Shown here: positions 24,639-36,369 of the stretch, one piece after another | Numbering within the stretch: the first letter of the stretch is position 1 | How the letters are laid out: each line of letters opens with the position of its first letter | Assembly (NCBI GenBank): GCA_950295325.1 | Contig: OX485807.1 | Span: forward strand, 8,583,001 to 8,647,000 | Reading direction: 5' to 3' | DNA length: 64,000 nt | Source: Polytrichum commune | Taxonomy: Eukaryota; Streptophyta; Polytrichopsida; Polytrichales; Polytrichaceae | Notes under the pieces: model-generated | The model's database searches: none | Seen by the model: only the letters and a program-made list of their open reading frames with translations | What the model was told of the DNA's origin: nothing | Made by a program: the position numbers and the translations under genes

Positions 24639-27600
24639 TGGTCGCTTTAAGCACTAAGCATCTATACTATTATTAGATATAACTTTTGACATGGATCCTA
24701 ATGCGGCAAAGTATGGCTTATTGGGATTTTGAGTGCAAATTTAAGTTATAGGGGTTCATAATTTTATTGATAGATAACCCAAAACCAACATGGGAGCATG
24801 ATGTCAAGGTAGTGGGCATTCTGTAGATCAACATGTATTTATTATGCAAGATTTTAGGTGTTGGTTTTAGCATCATCTACCTTAAGCCACTTTTGAGGAG
24901 GTAAAAGAAAGAGAGAGCACAATACTAAGTTTAGGGAAATTACCCCCCTAACAAGGGGCAATATTCCTTGGTGCATTGCTCATCCATTGGTTAAATTATT
25001 GAAACACCAAAAGGGAATTGTTGCATATAAGAATACCTCTCATCCTTCCAGCATAAAAACTTGACCCCTACAGGTGTGGGTCATTCACCTCAAATGACTT
25101 GGACTAGACCAATGCAAGGACTTTGTATTAATCCCAAAATCCAATCAATTGAAGAATAATAAATCAATAGAAAACCCTCTCGATTGCATACTATTTCACA
25201 ACTTAAATGTTGGTCGTATGAGATTACGAAGTACGCTCATATAGGATAATTGTCTCTCGCCCATTGAACCCAACTAGGGATTCGTGGTGTCTACATAAAC
25301 TCATCGATTGCATGAGTGAAAATATAGTGAATTACATGATAGGTTGTAAAATTGACTACTTAAAGGCATTTGACTCTTAAAATAGCATCCATGATCCCAA
25401 ATTAGTGTAGCAAAGCTAGATGATTGAATCGACCCTCAACCTTATAGAGAACTTGGTTTTTTCTTGAGCCCCTTCATCCATGATGGACGAGTTTGCATAG
25501 ACGCCACGAATCCCAACCAATGAAACACCTCAGGTCCGCATACGAGTAGAGAAAATGCTAAGGTCGGGAGAGTGTGTAGGCTCAAGTGCCTTGGGAAGGG
25601 AAGGCCTCAGGTATTCATTCAGGTTTGCTGACCCCGACATGAAACTCAGCTCTGTCTGGACAACATTGCCTCACCGGACTACTTGTTATTAAGTTTGAAG
25701 TTCCCGGTTTTGATGAATGTGCTATGAGTCTCTCTGTCTCGGAGGAGGCCTTTGGATGGGAGGTGTGCAATATTTGCAGGGAGGTGAGCTGACAAGAAGT
25801 TTCAAGGGGGTCACAATAATTTAGCCGTGTTTAATAAAACGTGCAACAGAAGTGGTGTTTTTTAAAGAATGTGCACCATGGACGGTGCCGTGCGCTATGG
25901 CAATATCCGTCCTCCAGCTCCCCAGCCATGGTGCTGGTACTGAATCACAACACACTCCAGCTTGACTGAGCTTATACTGTGACATACTTGCTGACAAGTT
26001 AACTCATGATGGGAGGAGCTCCAGGGCATTTCTCTGTGGTATCATATACAGGTTGCTGTTCAAGAGGATAGGGTGCGAGTATTTAAACTTTGCCTTGTCG
26101 GCATTTTGGCTTTTGCTATGGACTCCTTGACAATTCTTGCTGAGCACACTAATTGATGGAATCGATGCACCAGTCAAAATTCTCATGACCAGAACCAACA
26201 TCACCACAAGCAAATCAACTAATTATTTACCAATGAGGCATCTACCTACCTGCGACAAAATATTGACGCAGTCTATGCATACATAACTTAACTCACACCT
26301 TCTGGGGCATGGCCTCGGCTCAAAAGATGAGGGAAAGGAAAGGACCGTCTCTGCTTTCTCTGCTGGTTCCCATGCAGCTCAAAATCTAATGCAACGTTGA
26401 ACAAGTGGATTCCTTGCGTCTACGTTCATCGGGCTCGAACTTATATATCCACGCAAGTCCATCTCCTTGGAGCACCAAACCTGGTCCTAAGGCCTATGGA
26501 ATCCACTTACCCAGTTACTGGATTTCATGAAGTTTTTAGGATTTCAAAGAGTCTTACCAAACGCTTCAATCATGAGCAACAAAACCACAGTGACGGGGCA
26601 GGTAAATGGACTATCTCCAGATGTTTGGGTGAAGGGTCAAATAGGGAACAATGTACTTCCACCACGAGGATGATTGGAATTTTGGCATGTCATCATCCCA
26701 AGTTGGCTTGGATGGACCCAAATTCCAACCTATATTTTCACGCCCAATTGATGGTGTTGGTGACTCTGTACCCATACCCAAACCATGTGCAGTTTCAAAT
26801 CGTGCAGTTGTTTGGCATCCGTACTTATAATCCTCTCTTAGCAACCGACTCTGAATAAAAGCATTCAATACGATCGAGAAGATTTCTGGTGCCAACGGCT
26901 TTATGCATTAACTTTGCTTCAAATAGTGATAAGTTTGAAACTAATCTTAAGTTATATACTCGACTACCAGGAGAGAAAAAGTGCAGTCATAACAAATGCA
27001 GTGCTAATTGGGTGCAATGTCACAAGAAGGCTGGTAGCTCAGAAGGAAAGAATTGGACGAGAATCAAGAATGATGTGATTAAGACCAAGAAACATCTACT
27101 CTAAATGGAGATGCATAATGGGTCGCTCATCCAAGATTTGGAGGGCACTTCCACCCAGTTTGCTTGTGTTTTTTTCTATCCACCCAGAGAACATTTCATC
27201 CATAACCTCTAATTTGTATTCATGAGTAGACTGCTTCATTGAGAGGAGAGTGGATGATGGGCAGCGGGAGCGGCAAGTCATCCATGTACTACTCGAGCTG
27301 GTTATCAATCATCACCTATCAACTCATGGACAAATTTGTGAAATACGGATGATATCGTAGCTCCATGGATGACGGATGCAAAACGGGTGACGATTTTAGA
27401 TAACCCTTCTTCCCATGGATGAGCATTCGGTTGTTGTCCCATAACAAGTCTAAGCAGATGGAGGAGCAGCTCATCATCCACTCTCCTCTTGCTGGTTACA
27501 AGTGGTCCAAAAGCACTCCATAGTTGGCATCGAGTTTCTCAGAGGATGAAGAGGATAAGAGGATGTTACGATATGCTGTGATGTATTGACTTAGTAACTT

Positions 27601-30439
27601 AACATCCGCACATAATCCAATGCACAGCACATGATTCTTCTCGTCTTCTACTTCATCTGCTCTCAGGCTACTATCACATCATTTGCTTCATTCTCCGAAT
27701 GCTAGTAGGCATTGGAGTTCGCCAAGCAAATTTTGGCACATCCTACCACCATGGATTGAAGTCTTCTCCCTTTCTCGGATGCGGAGAAAGAGGTGCATGC
27801 AACCAATCGTGCACGCGGATATATGCATAGGTTGTTGGAAGCAATTTAGATACGAGTTCGATGATGATGATGATGCAGTGATGATATAAGCCTCGGACAA
27901 CCTCGCCTTTGACTCCGTTTGAGGTCGGAAGTCCAGTGGATTTTCCAGCTCTCAAGATTGATAAGCGTGGTGTATTATAAGCACTGATGAGGCCAGGCCT
28001 AGCTAGTAGTTGTTGTAGTAGTATGAGGTGAAGTTGTAGGTTAGGTGAGTTATAATACGCCATCGTGCCTCGCACACTCTGATCATCATGATTTCGCAAC
28101 CCTTTCAAGCGCTGGCTGGCTGAAAGCTTTTTTCGAAGTTGTCCCACATGGCAACTGGTCTTAACATGTACGACTGGCGCTCCTCAGGCCTATGATCTTG
28201 AGGACAGTATTTGCACCTGTCTTTTGGAGACCAAGAGAACAACCATAACACAGTGCCCAAGGCAAGGTAAATTACAGTGTACGACACTAAATATCATATT
28301 TCGTGTCACCAATTCTGATTGTCTTGCTCAAAACCAATTGTAAACCGCGGTGTAGTGTCACCAACACTAAATGCTAACCCAACATTGTTTGTCATTTTTC
28401 GTAATTTTTTGGGGGGGATTATTATCACTTAGCAAGTGATTTTTCATCCAATTTTCAATCATCCATGACAATATTTAATCACAAGTTGCTGATAAGAGAA
28501 GGTAGGGTTTTGGCTGATGGTTGAGCTCATTCATCATTCTTGACAATATTTGTTCACGTATTCACAAAAAGTATCATCCGAGAAATTACCATAGTTTTGG
28601 TATATCCGTTATAGGAGCCACACCTAACCACATACCACTCAAATATAAATGTCCGAATATAAGATAAGTAAGTGAATTAGGCGTGTCTACTGTAATTCAC
28701 CCTCATTTCTAATTTGCATTTCTCTAATCTCGCAGCAAGGTTTCAAGGAAGGAATCCATTGGCCCTGACACAGCAGTCTTTAAAACGACAAGAGATGTGG
28801 CAATTTGAGAACTTACAAGGGTCGTTCGTGATGATGCTCAGAATTAATGAGATGTTTGCTTGAATGTTTCCAACGTTTTCCATGTGATCGAGCCCAACTG
28901 CTTTGGGACAAGTGCCCAACTTTGAATGCAGGTGGCAAGAGAAAGTGATGTACAAACTAGAGGTCTTGTTGTTTGAGATGGGTCCCCACTGATCTCACCG
29001 AGGTAAAGGGGTCCTGTAAAATTATGTCCCTCATATGTTTGTGGTTACTTTCAATGTAATTGAGTCTCACTACATCAATTTGGGGTTTTTGATGACAATT
29101 TTATAGGTGATTCAAAGTTCTTATATGATGTTTGTGTTTAATATTAGTTGGCGATTCTTACGTTTTAGGTCATATTGGTGGGGTTGATGGGGGATCAACT
29201 CAAAAAGGAAGATGTTTAGCCATGGCCGCATACGAGGTCAATTTTAAGCTCCAAGTTAGCAATGATCGGTTTTTTTTTGTTTATTAGATTACGTTTTTGC
29301 TCATCAAAGTAGTAATTGGAGGCATAGAAGCTTGCATAGGAAAAACAAAGGATTGATTGGTTGTCAGTTCAATTTAATCATGTGAACGACATGGAGGCCT
29401 AAACCTTAGTTCCAAAGTTAACTACATCTTGGTGCTATGTTACATTTGTCATCCGCATTTCATCCCACACTCTACACTTAAAATTGACATTTTTCATTCA
29501 AGGTCAAGTAGACTAGATAATTCTTTTAATCCAACATAAAAAAAAATTAAAATCCTTACCCCTTTCTTGGGATGCTATTTTATTATGATTTTCCACATAA
29601 CAATAGGTGTTATGTACATACTTCTGCAACCTTCCTTCATTAGTAAGGCAAGCTATATTAACTTCATATGTTTTGTAAGAATTTTTTCATGAGAATTAAT
29701 TGGACCCTATGTTTTAACTCACCTGACTTTCGTAAGTATCCGCCCCAAATTTTCACTTCATAAGTGTCCACATGCAATGTGGTCTTTTCACTTTATAAAA
29801 CTTTATAGCCCAACGGTGAAAGGTGCCACATGGCTAGATCACTATGCATTGTTCATTTCTATTTGAGTGATGTAGAAGTTTAGTTTATGGTTTTTGATAG
29901 GCCGTTTCCATAAAATTTTGAAAAACACACATAAAGCGGAAAAAATTACACCCAAATTCACATAGAAATCATGAAAAGAATAAGGAGGAGTGATGTTGAA
30001 AAGTCCCCCAAAACATTGCATGTGGAAAAGGACATGTGAAAAGAGCCCAAAGGCCCATGAAATCACCCTCAGAAGTGGCCATTTTTTTATGGCCATTGCC
30101 ACACAGACTTTACCACTTCAAATTCTACTTATGATGTGGAAAATCCCAATGGAAAAGACCAAGTGGAGGCCAAGTGGAGATTGACCTTTTCCTCTTAATC
30201 TACATTTTGAAGTGAAACAAATACAATATGTTGTTCTAGTAGTGAGGAAATGTCACTTGTAGATAACCTTGAACCGATATGTGGATCGTTGCATGGTGCG
30301 AATTGGAAAAACCAAACTTAGGTTAAACTAGTCATTGCAACACTTTGATCTTTTCATATGGAAGATGGACGCCAAGTAAGTTAGTCAACGCAACATGTAC
30401 ATGAGAGCAACCTTCTTCTTTACCCTTACAGGCCCACGC
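24639..30439. other. Gene-poor block, no confident gene or element
   Basis: Several ORFs of 60-153 codons occur (26397-26858 plus; 26611-26895 minus; 27743-28147 minus; 26004-26213 minus, which starts with a hydrophobic stretch), but none has a domain I recognise and most overlap one another. A GAT microsatellite is at about 27858-27876. CACTA-like words at about 29068 and 30230-30243 do not pair well enough for a call. The 25.9-27.3 kb part is slightly less AT-rich and would be the first place to look for a host exon. Confidence 0.35.
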
Positions 30440-30754
30440 CGTTACAAAATGAGAAGCATATCATGCAAGCAAAATTGCATAATCCTTGAGAACTAGAGAG
30501 CAGTACTGAGAGTTCTATTATCTTCTCTCACAACCTCGGTGTACATTCAAGGTCTTTGATCATCTCCACCTACTAAGATGGTGAGGTGCCATGTAGATAA
30601 TATCTTACACCTCTATGATGATGGGGCACCATACCGACATCTAGTTGCCATCCTACAATGACTAGGCGTCATTGACAACGTAATATCTTATGTATACCAC
30701 GATGACCAGGTTGGATCTACAGACATCTAGTCATCGACGATAGTGTCACAATAC
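30440..30754 (-). repeat. Copia 3' LTR
   Basis: It matches the right-hand LTR through TCTTCTCTCACAACCT, GTGTACATTCAAGGTCTTT, AAGATGGTGAGGTG and ATAATATCTTATGTATACCA, with a deletion of about 22 bases near its left edge. On the minus strand it follows the polypurine tract, as a 3' LTR should. Confidence 0.85.
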
Positions 30755-30782
30755 TCCCCCTAGACACAACAAGTCTAGGGGG
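30755..30782 (-). other. Polypurine tract in a perfect hairpin
   Basis: Minus-strand CTAGGGGGAG abuts the 3' LTR, the position where plus-strand DNA priming starts in copia elements. The tract is half of a perfect inverted repeat: TCCCCCTAGAC, a 7-base loop ACAACAA, then GTCTAGGGGGA. Confidence 0.65.
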
Positions 30783-30897
30783 ACATCATCACGTTGCCTT
30801 CCCTTGTTAAAAACCTTGTCGTGATAAAAATCCTCATCATTGAGGTAAAAATTCATGAGTGGAGGAAAAAAGAATGGAAGGGTCTAGACATGATTAT

Positions 30898-31578
30898 TTA
30901 CATGTGAGGTAGGGATGAAAACCTCCACATCCCTATTCCCTGAACAATTTGCCTATGCCTAGTTGTTGGTAATGACTTAGTGAATAAGTTTGTTAGGTTA
31001 TCAGAAGACCTAAGTTGCATCACATCTATATTTGATCCCAATAATTCATGAGTGATTAAGAATTTTGGTAAGATGTGCTTGATACGGCCCCCTTTGATGT
31101 AGCCCGTCTTTATTTGAATAATGCATGTTGCATTATCTTTATAGATCATTGTTGGAGATTCTGGAACATTGGTAAAACCACAAGAACCTTTGATGAAGCT
31201 ATCCACCAGTCTCAACCAAACGCATTCGCGGGAAGCCTCGTGCAAGGCTATGATTTCTAAATGTTTTGAGGGTGTTGCTGCAAGGCTTTACTTCGTTAAT
31301 TTCGAAGATATTGTTGCTCCTTGTCTAAAGAAAACATAACGTGTTTGTGATTTCCCTTTATGTGAATTAGAGAGGTAACCTGCATTCACATACCCTTTGA
31401 TGTTGCTATCCTCTCTAATTTCATGAAACAATCCTAGATCCTCAGTACCCTTGAGGTATCGTAGGATATGTTTGTCATCATTCCAATGCCGTTTTGTTGG
31501 CTTAGCACTAAATCTAGCCAAGAAATTAATGGCAAATGCAATGTCAGGTCTAGTACAATTTGCCAAATTCATTAATGC
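30898..31578 (-). pseudogene. Copia RT tail and RNase H, frameshifted
   Basis: From 31578 leftwards the minus strand reads LMNLANCTRPDIAFAINFLAR, then a KHILRYLKGTEDLGLF block, ending in the motif before the RNase H start; a frameshift near 31245-31288 leads into a second frame with EASRECVWLRLV, KDNATCIIQIKTGYIKG and TKSLPTTRHRQIV. These are the conserved landmarks of the copia RT C-terminus and RNase H domain. The upstream part continues at 31925-32150 beyond the MITE. Frame breaks and the insertion make it inactive. Confidence 0.85.
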
Positions 31579-31924
31579 CTCGGGGGGGGGGGGAGACATT
31601 GGTTGGAGTAGCAATATGCGTGCGAACAAATGATAGGGTATTTTAAAAACATGGGGGCCAAAAATTATAAATGGACTTAAGAGTAATATAGGGTATCAAA
31701 AATGGCATTGGACATCTTTAAAGTACTATAGGGTATGGAATAATAGGTAATTTGGAATTATAAGTAATGCAAGCCATTTTTCTATTAACCCAAAGTAGAA
31801 AATTACATAATGATAGCATGTGAAAAAAAAAATTTATTGAAAGTAATCCCCCCCTATAAAACAGTGGTTGTTCGCACTTATATCCTTAACTTTTTAACAC
31901 ACTGCCACCCCACCCCCCCCCGAG
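31579..31924. mobile_element. Poly-G-ended MITE with 8-bp TSD, family M4 copy 1
   Basis: The element starts CTCGGGGGGGGGGGG and ends CCCCCCCCCGAG. It is 346 bp and lies between two copies of ATTAATGC (31571-31578, 31925-31932). About 40-45 bases in from each end both arms reach GTGCGAACAA, preceded by AATATGC (left) and GATATAA (right), so the terminal repeats are long but imperfect. An 8-bp TSD points to the hAT superfamily. Removing the element and one TSD copy lets the copia RT reading run on across the site. The interior is AT-rich and non-coding. Confidence 0.85.
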
Positions 31925-32150
31925 ATTAATGCACATATTGCTACCAAATATGGAGTCTCAAGTCCCAACCATTTCTCCTCCTCATCACATGGTCTAAACT
32001 CATCCTTTTTTAAATCCAATGACCATACCACCATCGGAGAACTTAGTGGGTGAACCACATCTATTGAGAAAAGTTTGAGTAGCTTTCGAGTATATACAAA
32101 CTTTGATGTAGAAAAATATTTCCTGCAAGTTGCGCAACTTGCAGGCCAAG
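31925..32150 (-). pseudogene. Copia RT segment upstream of the MITE
   Basis: The minus-strand frame contains SIDVVHPLSSPMVVWSLDLK, FRPCDEEEKWLGLETPYL and VAICALI, the region just before the ALMYLANCTRPDI-type motif of plant copia RT. The next residues are on the far side of the MITE (31578 leftwards). Sequence further upstream (to about 32270) is not recognisable, and integrase is absent. Confidence 0.75.
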
Positions 32151-32277
32151 ACAGAAGGTGAGTAAACTTAATGAATTTCTTGTGGACGTTGGTAAGTAAA
32201 TAACTGTGGAGACACGTATGTGTGTACCTCCGGGCATAACAAGACATACTTTACCAGTTTGGTATGATATCAAATCA

Positions 32278-32637
32278 TTACCAATGATGATGGTGATATG
32301 TTTTGTCATAATACCACCTAGTTACAAAAAAAATCTTGTCACAAAGAATAGTGTCCATGGTTGCACTATCTAATAACAAAAAGATATCTAAAGTATTAAG
32401 TTTGGTGTCAACAAAGGTGGTATGAGATTCTATATTTCCAAATAGATTTGTCATTGTTTTATCGTATGGTGTCTCCATGTACTTCACGTGTGTGGCGTGT
32501 GTATTACGTTGTTCGTTGTGCTCCTTGTAAAATTTTGCAAGATAAAAGATAGTCTTACAATTCTTAGCCATATGACCATTGACCCCACATTTAAAACATA
32601 TAGGAGTTTCTCGAAAAAACGGTTGTATAAATGACAA
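32278..32637 (-). pseudogene. Copia gag with CCHC zinc knuckle
   Basis: The minus-strand frame carries CFKCGVNGHMAKNC, a complete CX2CX4HX4C nucleocapsid knuckle. A later stretch ends in FVTRWYYDKTYHHHHW. Only the C-terminal half of gag is readable; the frame does not join to pol. Confidence 0.75.
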
Positions 32638-33166
32638 CTCCTAAAAATGACCATTTTATGAAGATTGTGGAGGGGGTCGCTTACATGTTCGTTGAGTTTC
32701 CCTTTACGTTGGTGTTCAACTCATTTTCTCTTATTGCGGTCTTCTCTTTGATCTTTGGGATATGAACTGTGTCATCGGCATGTGTATTGCATGACTTAAC
32801 ATGAGAAATGTTCTCCATGGTTCTTCAACAATAGCTCATTTTTTTTATAGCAAGTAATAATAATGACATGAAATCTGGATAACTAGTGTATTGTATGTTT
32901 CAATATTGTTGAGCCAATATAATATTGGCAGCATAAAACATGAATATAATGTTCTTTATTATATGTGTATCATCAATTGGTTCATCACACAAAAATAGTT
33001 GGAATGTCATTTTATACATTTCAATATTATACTCCGCTATGGTTGGATAATCTTTGACTCAAAGATGTATCCAATCGTAACGAGTATTTGACATGAATAT
33101 TTGTTAGTGATTGAACCAATTTTGAACTCACACCCACAAAATATGAGTTGATATCACAATAAGATA

Positions 33167-33373
33167 CTACAATTTCAATATTAGGTCGAAATAATTTTGC
33201 ATGAAAACTAGTGGTTGAGCATCATAATGATCCATAGAAATTTTTGGAAATAATTTTTCTATTTTTTCATAAGGTTGCACGTCTATAGATAGTAGTTTGA
33301 AATCAAGGGCCCAAATTAAATAATTGCCTCCATCATGTGGAAAGGAAGAAAAACATAATTTTTCTAGGTGCAT
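33167..33373 (-). pseudogene. Copia gag N-terminal fragment
   Basis: The minus-strand frame includes FPHDGGNYLIWALDFKLLSI, resembling the F.G.NY..W....... start of copia gag (UBN2-type region). It lies 5' of the zinc knuckle frame in the correct order. Frame breaks separate the two. Confidence 0.5.
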
Positions 33374-33676
33374 TATTTTGCCTTTAGAATCACGATTCTA
33401 CATTATAGACTATCATCTTAAACAAATTTTCTTCTCCTTAAGACGTAAGTGGCTTTAGAGAGACAACAATTTCTAACCCCAAATTCCACTGTTACAAATC
33501 CTATACAGAAATATCATACACGCTCTATACTTGTACACTATATTTCATTACACTTTTCTCTCCTTCATATCATAACATCATATTTGGCTACACATTTTTT
33601 TCCTTCACCTCACAACATCCAACAAAAATATTATTCAACAAAAATCCACTTTAAAATCACAACTCCATTGTTTCAA

Positions 33677-33693
33677 GCTTTGTGTTGATAACG
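33677..33693 (-). other. Copia primer-binding-site position
   Basis: Directly downstream of the 5' LTR on the minus strand (which ends TTTTGTAACA) the sequence is CGTTATCAACACAAAGC. Its position matches a tRNA primer site and it resembles the TTATCA-containing PBS of many plant copia elements. The priming tRNA cannot be named with confidence. Confidence 0.45.
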
Positions 33694-34031
33694 TGTTACA
33701 AAATGGGTACAAAATGAATACCAAATGAGGAGCATGTCATGCAAGTAAGAATGCATAATCCATGAGAACTAGAGAACAAGACCTAGAGTTTTATTATCTT
33801 CTCTCACAACCTTGGTGTACATTCAAGGTCTTTAATCATCTCCACCTCCTAAGATGGTGAGGTGTCATGTAGAAAATATCTTACACCTCTACAATGATGG
33901 GGCACCATACCAACACCTAGTTGCCATCCTACAATGACAAAGTGTCATCGATAACATAATATCTTATGTATACCACAATGACAAGGTTGGGTCTACGGAC
34001 ACCTAGTCATCAATAGTAGTGTCATAATACA
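33694..34031 (-). repeat. Copia 5' LTR
   Basis: About 338 bp, TGTTACAAAATGGG to GTCATAATACA on the plus strand, so TG...CA on the minus strand. It is the longer of the two LTRs. It shares ordered blocks with 30440-30754. Confidence 0.85.
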
Positions 34032-34507
34032 CACAACCCAATTGAGGTCTTCTTTACTAAAGAAATGTCACATCATGGACCTTTATGAGTTAATGAAGGC
34101 TTCTCCTTTGCACTAGTGCAATCACAAATTTGCACTTGACAAAGCCATGTGAGTGAGGAGTATTTTGTTTTTGTCAAGACGTGGATCCTTTACTATTATT
34201 TGTCATGCTATATATTTATGGCATTGCAAGGAGTATTACATTGTTTATGGTATCAAGTTTCACTTGCCCTATTATGCCTAGATTAAACAAATGATCAACA
34301 AATTGCCATGTAGTGTAAGGGCATGACACTTGGCATTAGTATGCCTAATGATATTATGAGGCCTATGCCAAGATTACATGTTGGTCAAAAAGTTGATTAT
34401 TTTGTAAACATATGACACTCAATGTCCATATGATAAATAATATCTTTCTTTTGCATTATAAAACATAAACCTACCATCTCAAGTATCTAGTCCAATGTGC
34501 TATGCTA

Positions 34508-35135
34508 CACTCCAATTGCTATGTGTTACCCTAATAAGTGTTAAAAGTTGCACATGTGTTAATGGAAAATTGCACTACCCAAAAATTGGCATTTATATAT
34601 GCAAATAGTGAAACTTTGCCCACTATGAATGCACATGAATTCATTAATTTTGAAGTGGAATTTGATCTAAACAATCCCTACATACCTATTGAGGCGGAAA
34701 TTATAGGTATGATTGATGAAAGAGATGATGCAGTTGACAATGAACCCATTGAAGAAATTGACAATGTGCAAATTGGTGATCTCATAGAGTAGGATTCAAG
34801 GATGTTGAAAGTGCATTAGTGACCTTGAAACAATTTTTGGATCGAAGACCTACTAATGTTACACATTTCGTCTAGAGCTTTCGAACATTTGAAAAGGAAG
34901 TAAGATCTTGGCATGCACAAGAATTTCATCAAACTACTTTTGATTCGATCTTCCATTACGCTTACATGTATTATGTATTTTTATTCTTTCTATATATAAA
35001 TGTCACATAAGTGTTATTCATGTAAGTGTTACAAATTGTCTATGCTTTCCCCGATAAGTTTTAATAATGTCAAAATCACATATTTGTTACAAGTTTCCTT
35101 GCTCCAAAGTGCTAACAAATATCAAGGGTGGATTG
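34508..35135 (+). mobile_element. pogo-like DNA transposon remnant, TA TSD
   Basis: Ends CACTCCAATTGCTATGTGTTA (left) and, reverse complemented, CAATCCACCCTTGATATTTGTTA (right) are similar to each other and to the 18299-18713 MITE (CAGTCCACCCTCTATAAATG). TA flanks both ends (34506-34507, 35136-35137). The 628-bp element retains the 3' end of a transposase gene and subterminal GTGTTA/TGTTAC words near 34985-35035. Confidence 0.75.
34538..34965 (+). pseudogene. pogo/Tigger-type transposase C-terminal fragment
   Basis: The open frame 34538-34792 ends in an acidic segment (EPIEEIDNVQIGDLIE). Reading resumes in another frame at about 34810 with ALVTLKQFLDRRPTNVTHFV, an in-frame stop, then SFRTFEKEVRSWHAQEFHQT. 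An acidic linker followed by a basic helix-rich tail after the DDE domain is usual for plant pogo-like proteins, and the TA-flanked ends agree. The DNA-binding and DDE domains are missing, so it is inactive. Family assignment of the protein alone is tentative. Confidence 0.5.
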
Positions 35136-35137
35136 TA

Positions 35138-35900
35138 ATTTCATACTATAGTAAGTTATTCACATAATGACAAATAATATCATTTTGACGATTAATAGAC
35201 GTGACATTTGTAGGCCTCTATGGAATTTATTGTTAGCCTTTGCAAATAGTGTATGTGACTTTAAATACCATAAGCAATCTAATATAAACATTGTCGATGG
35301 TATTTAGTGTCACGTAGACTAAAGGTAGGTCACAAGTAGCAATGACATAAGTAAGCTATGTCAAACTTTCACTTGCTTCTAGAACAAGGTTGGGGCTAGT
35401 GCAATTGATTACATCGTAGGTGAACCCAACTCCCTTCGCAATCATTTTATGATTTCTCCATAGGTGGTAAACAAGCCGATTCATGCCACTTTCCACTCTT
35501 CTTTAAAGTACGTCACAGTGCAGGATTGAGCCTTCTAGCCTCCTCTACTCAATGTGAAGTTTTCCGATTAAGGGAAGCTATCTTATGAGCGATGAGCAGT
35601 GTGCAGTGAGCGGTGAGTAGTGAGACATGTGCAGTGAGCGGTAACACATGAGTAATGAATCCAAAATTAATAAAGGTGCACGGGTTTAGGGTTCATAAAC
35701 TAAATATAGTAATACATTAATTTTATATATTCAATTGTAAATTGGAAACACTTTAAATGAAGTAAGAATGAAGGAGGCGTATTATCATGGATCATTTGGA
35801 ATACTTTCGGTCCATTGTTGATTTTTGTTATAACAATCCAAACCAATACATGTCATTTATTGACATTCTTATACATGCAACTTAGTGAAACACTTGCAAT
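35138..35900. other. Gene-free stretch with AGCGGTGAG-type repeats
   Basis: At 35580-35660 GAGCGRTGAG/CAGTGAGCGGT words repeat after CTTATGAGCG. The same pattern occurs inverted at 46205-46275 (CTCACCGCTCA...CTCATAAGG). The shared start (GGGAAGCTATCTTATGAGCG versus GGAGTGCTACCTTATGAGCG) suggests ends of a common element, but no second terminus was found for either. Confidence 0.4.
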
Positions 35901-35901
35901 A

Positions 35902-36345
35902 CTACTCACTCTCTACAATACCAACAATTTCAAGTAGACCCACGACCTCGTTGTAGGTATATATAGGTGCATTAATGAACTTGTCACTCTCGTAATCCAC
36001 CTTGCACAAAAATCTAAACACATAATAAAAATGTTTGCAATACACTAATTTCCCTTTCTTTCCCAATGCATGAGAGGACATTTTCGTGAAATCTAGGCAA
36101 TGGGGTATGTCACCAATTGTGACTCGGTATGAATTATCCTCCTTAGAAATAATATTGATTATCACTCCAAAGACTGGATATGGAATGGCAGTGACTCCAA
36201 CCATATAATAACCATCTATAAGTCCGGTGTTCTCCCATTTGTTTTTGTGATCCGCCACCGGTGCTATTGAATTGTGAAGCATTCTCTTCCCAAACTTGAA
36301 TGTAGGGTTGGCGTCCGAGTTCGGTGGCATACAAAAATATGAGCG
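35902..36345 (-). pseudogene. SWIM-like zinc-finger domain fragment fused to gag
   Basis: A 142-codon uninterrupted minus-strand frame has TGLIDGYYMVGVTAIPYPVF, then VTIGDIPHCLDFTKMSSHAL and KGKLVYCKHFYYVFRFLCKV, then FINAPIYTYNEVVGLLEIVG. The PHC..DFTKMSS....KG...YCKH.YYV pattern is that of SWIM-type zinc fingers (CxCx(n)CxH), found in MULE transposases and some plant proteins. The last pair, C-K-H, is kept, but the first CxC is reduced to a single cysteine, so zinc binding is probably lost. It lies directly downstream of gypsy gag on the same strand without an intervening protease. Whether it is a captured host gene, a MULE piece, or part of the retroelement is open. Confidence 0.5.
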
Positions 36346-36369
36346 AGGGATGAGAAAAGTTCCGATTAA

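Larger units (their letters stand above)
30440..34031 (-). mobile_element. Internally deleted Ty1/copia retrotransposon
   Basis: Two direct LTRs (30440-30754 and 33694-34031) enclose, on the minus strand, gag traces, a CCHC zinc knuckle and the end of the reverse transcriptase/RNase H region. Protease, integrase and most of the RT are missing, so the element is about 3.6 kb, including a 346-bp insertion, instead of the roughly 5 kb usual for copia. The two LTRs differ at about one base in ten by eye, so the insertion is old. Flanks CACGC/CACAA do not give a clear 5-bp TSD. Confidence 0.85.

Noticed and set aside
26397..26895. ORFs of 153 codons (+) and 94 codons (-)
   Set aside because: They overlap on opposite strands, no domain or motif was recognised, and no splice or promoter context supports either.
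29068..30243. Possible CACTA element (CACTACATC at left; CACTACTAGAAC on the reverse strand at right)
   Set aside because: Only about six terminal bases match, the flanks (TCT/AGG) do not give a TSD, and there is no subterminal repeat or transposase.
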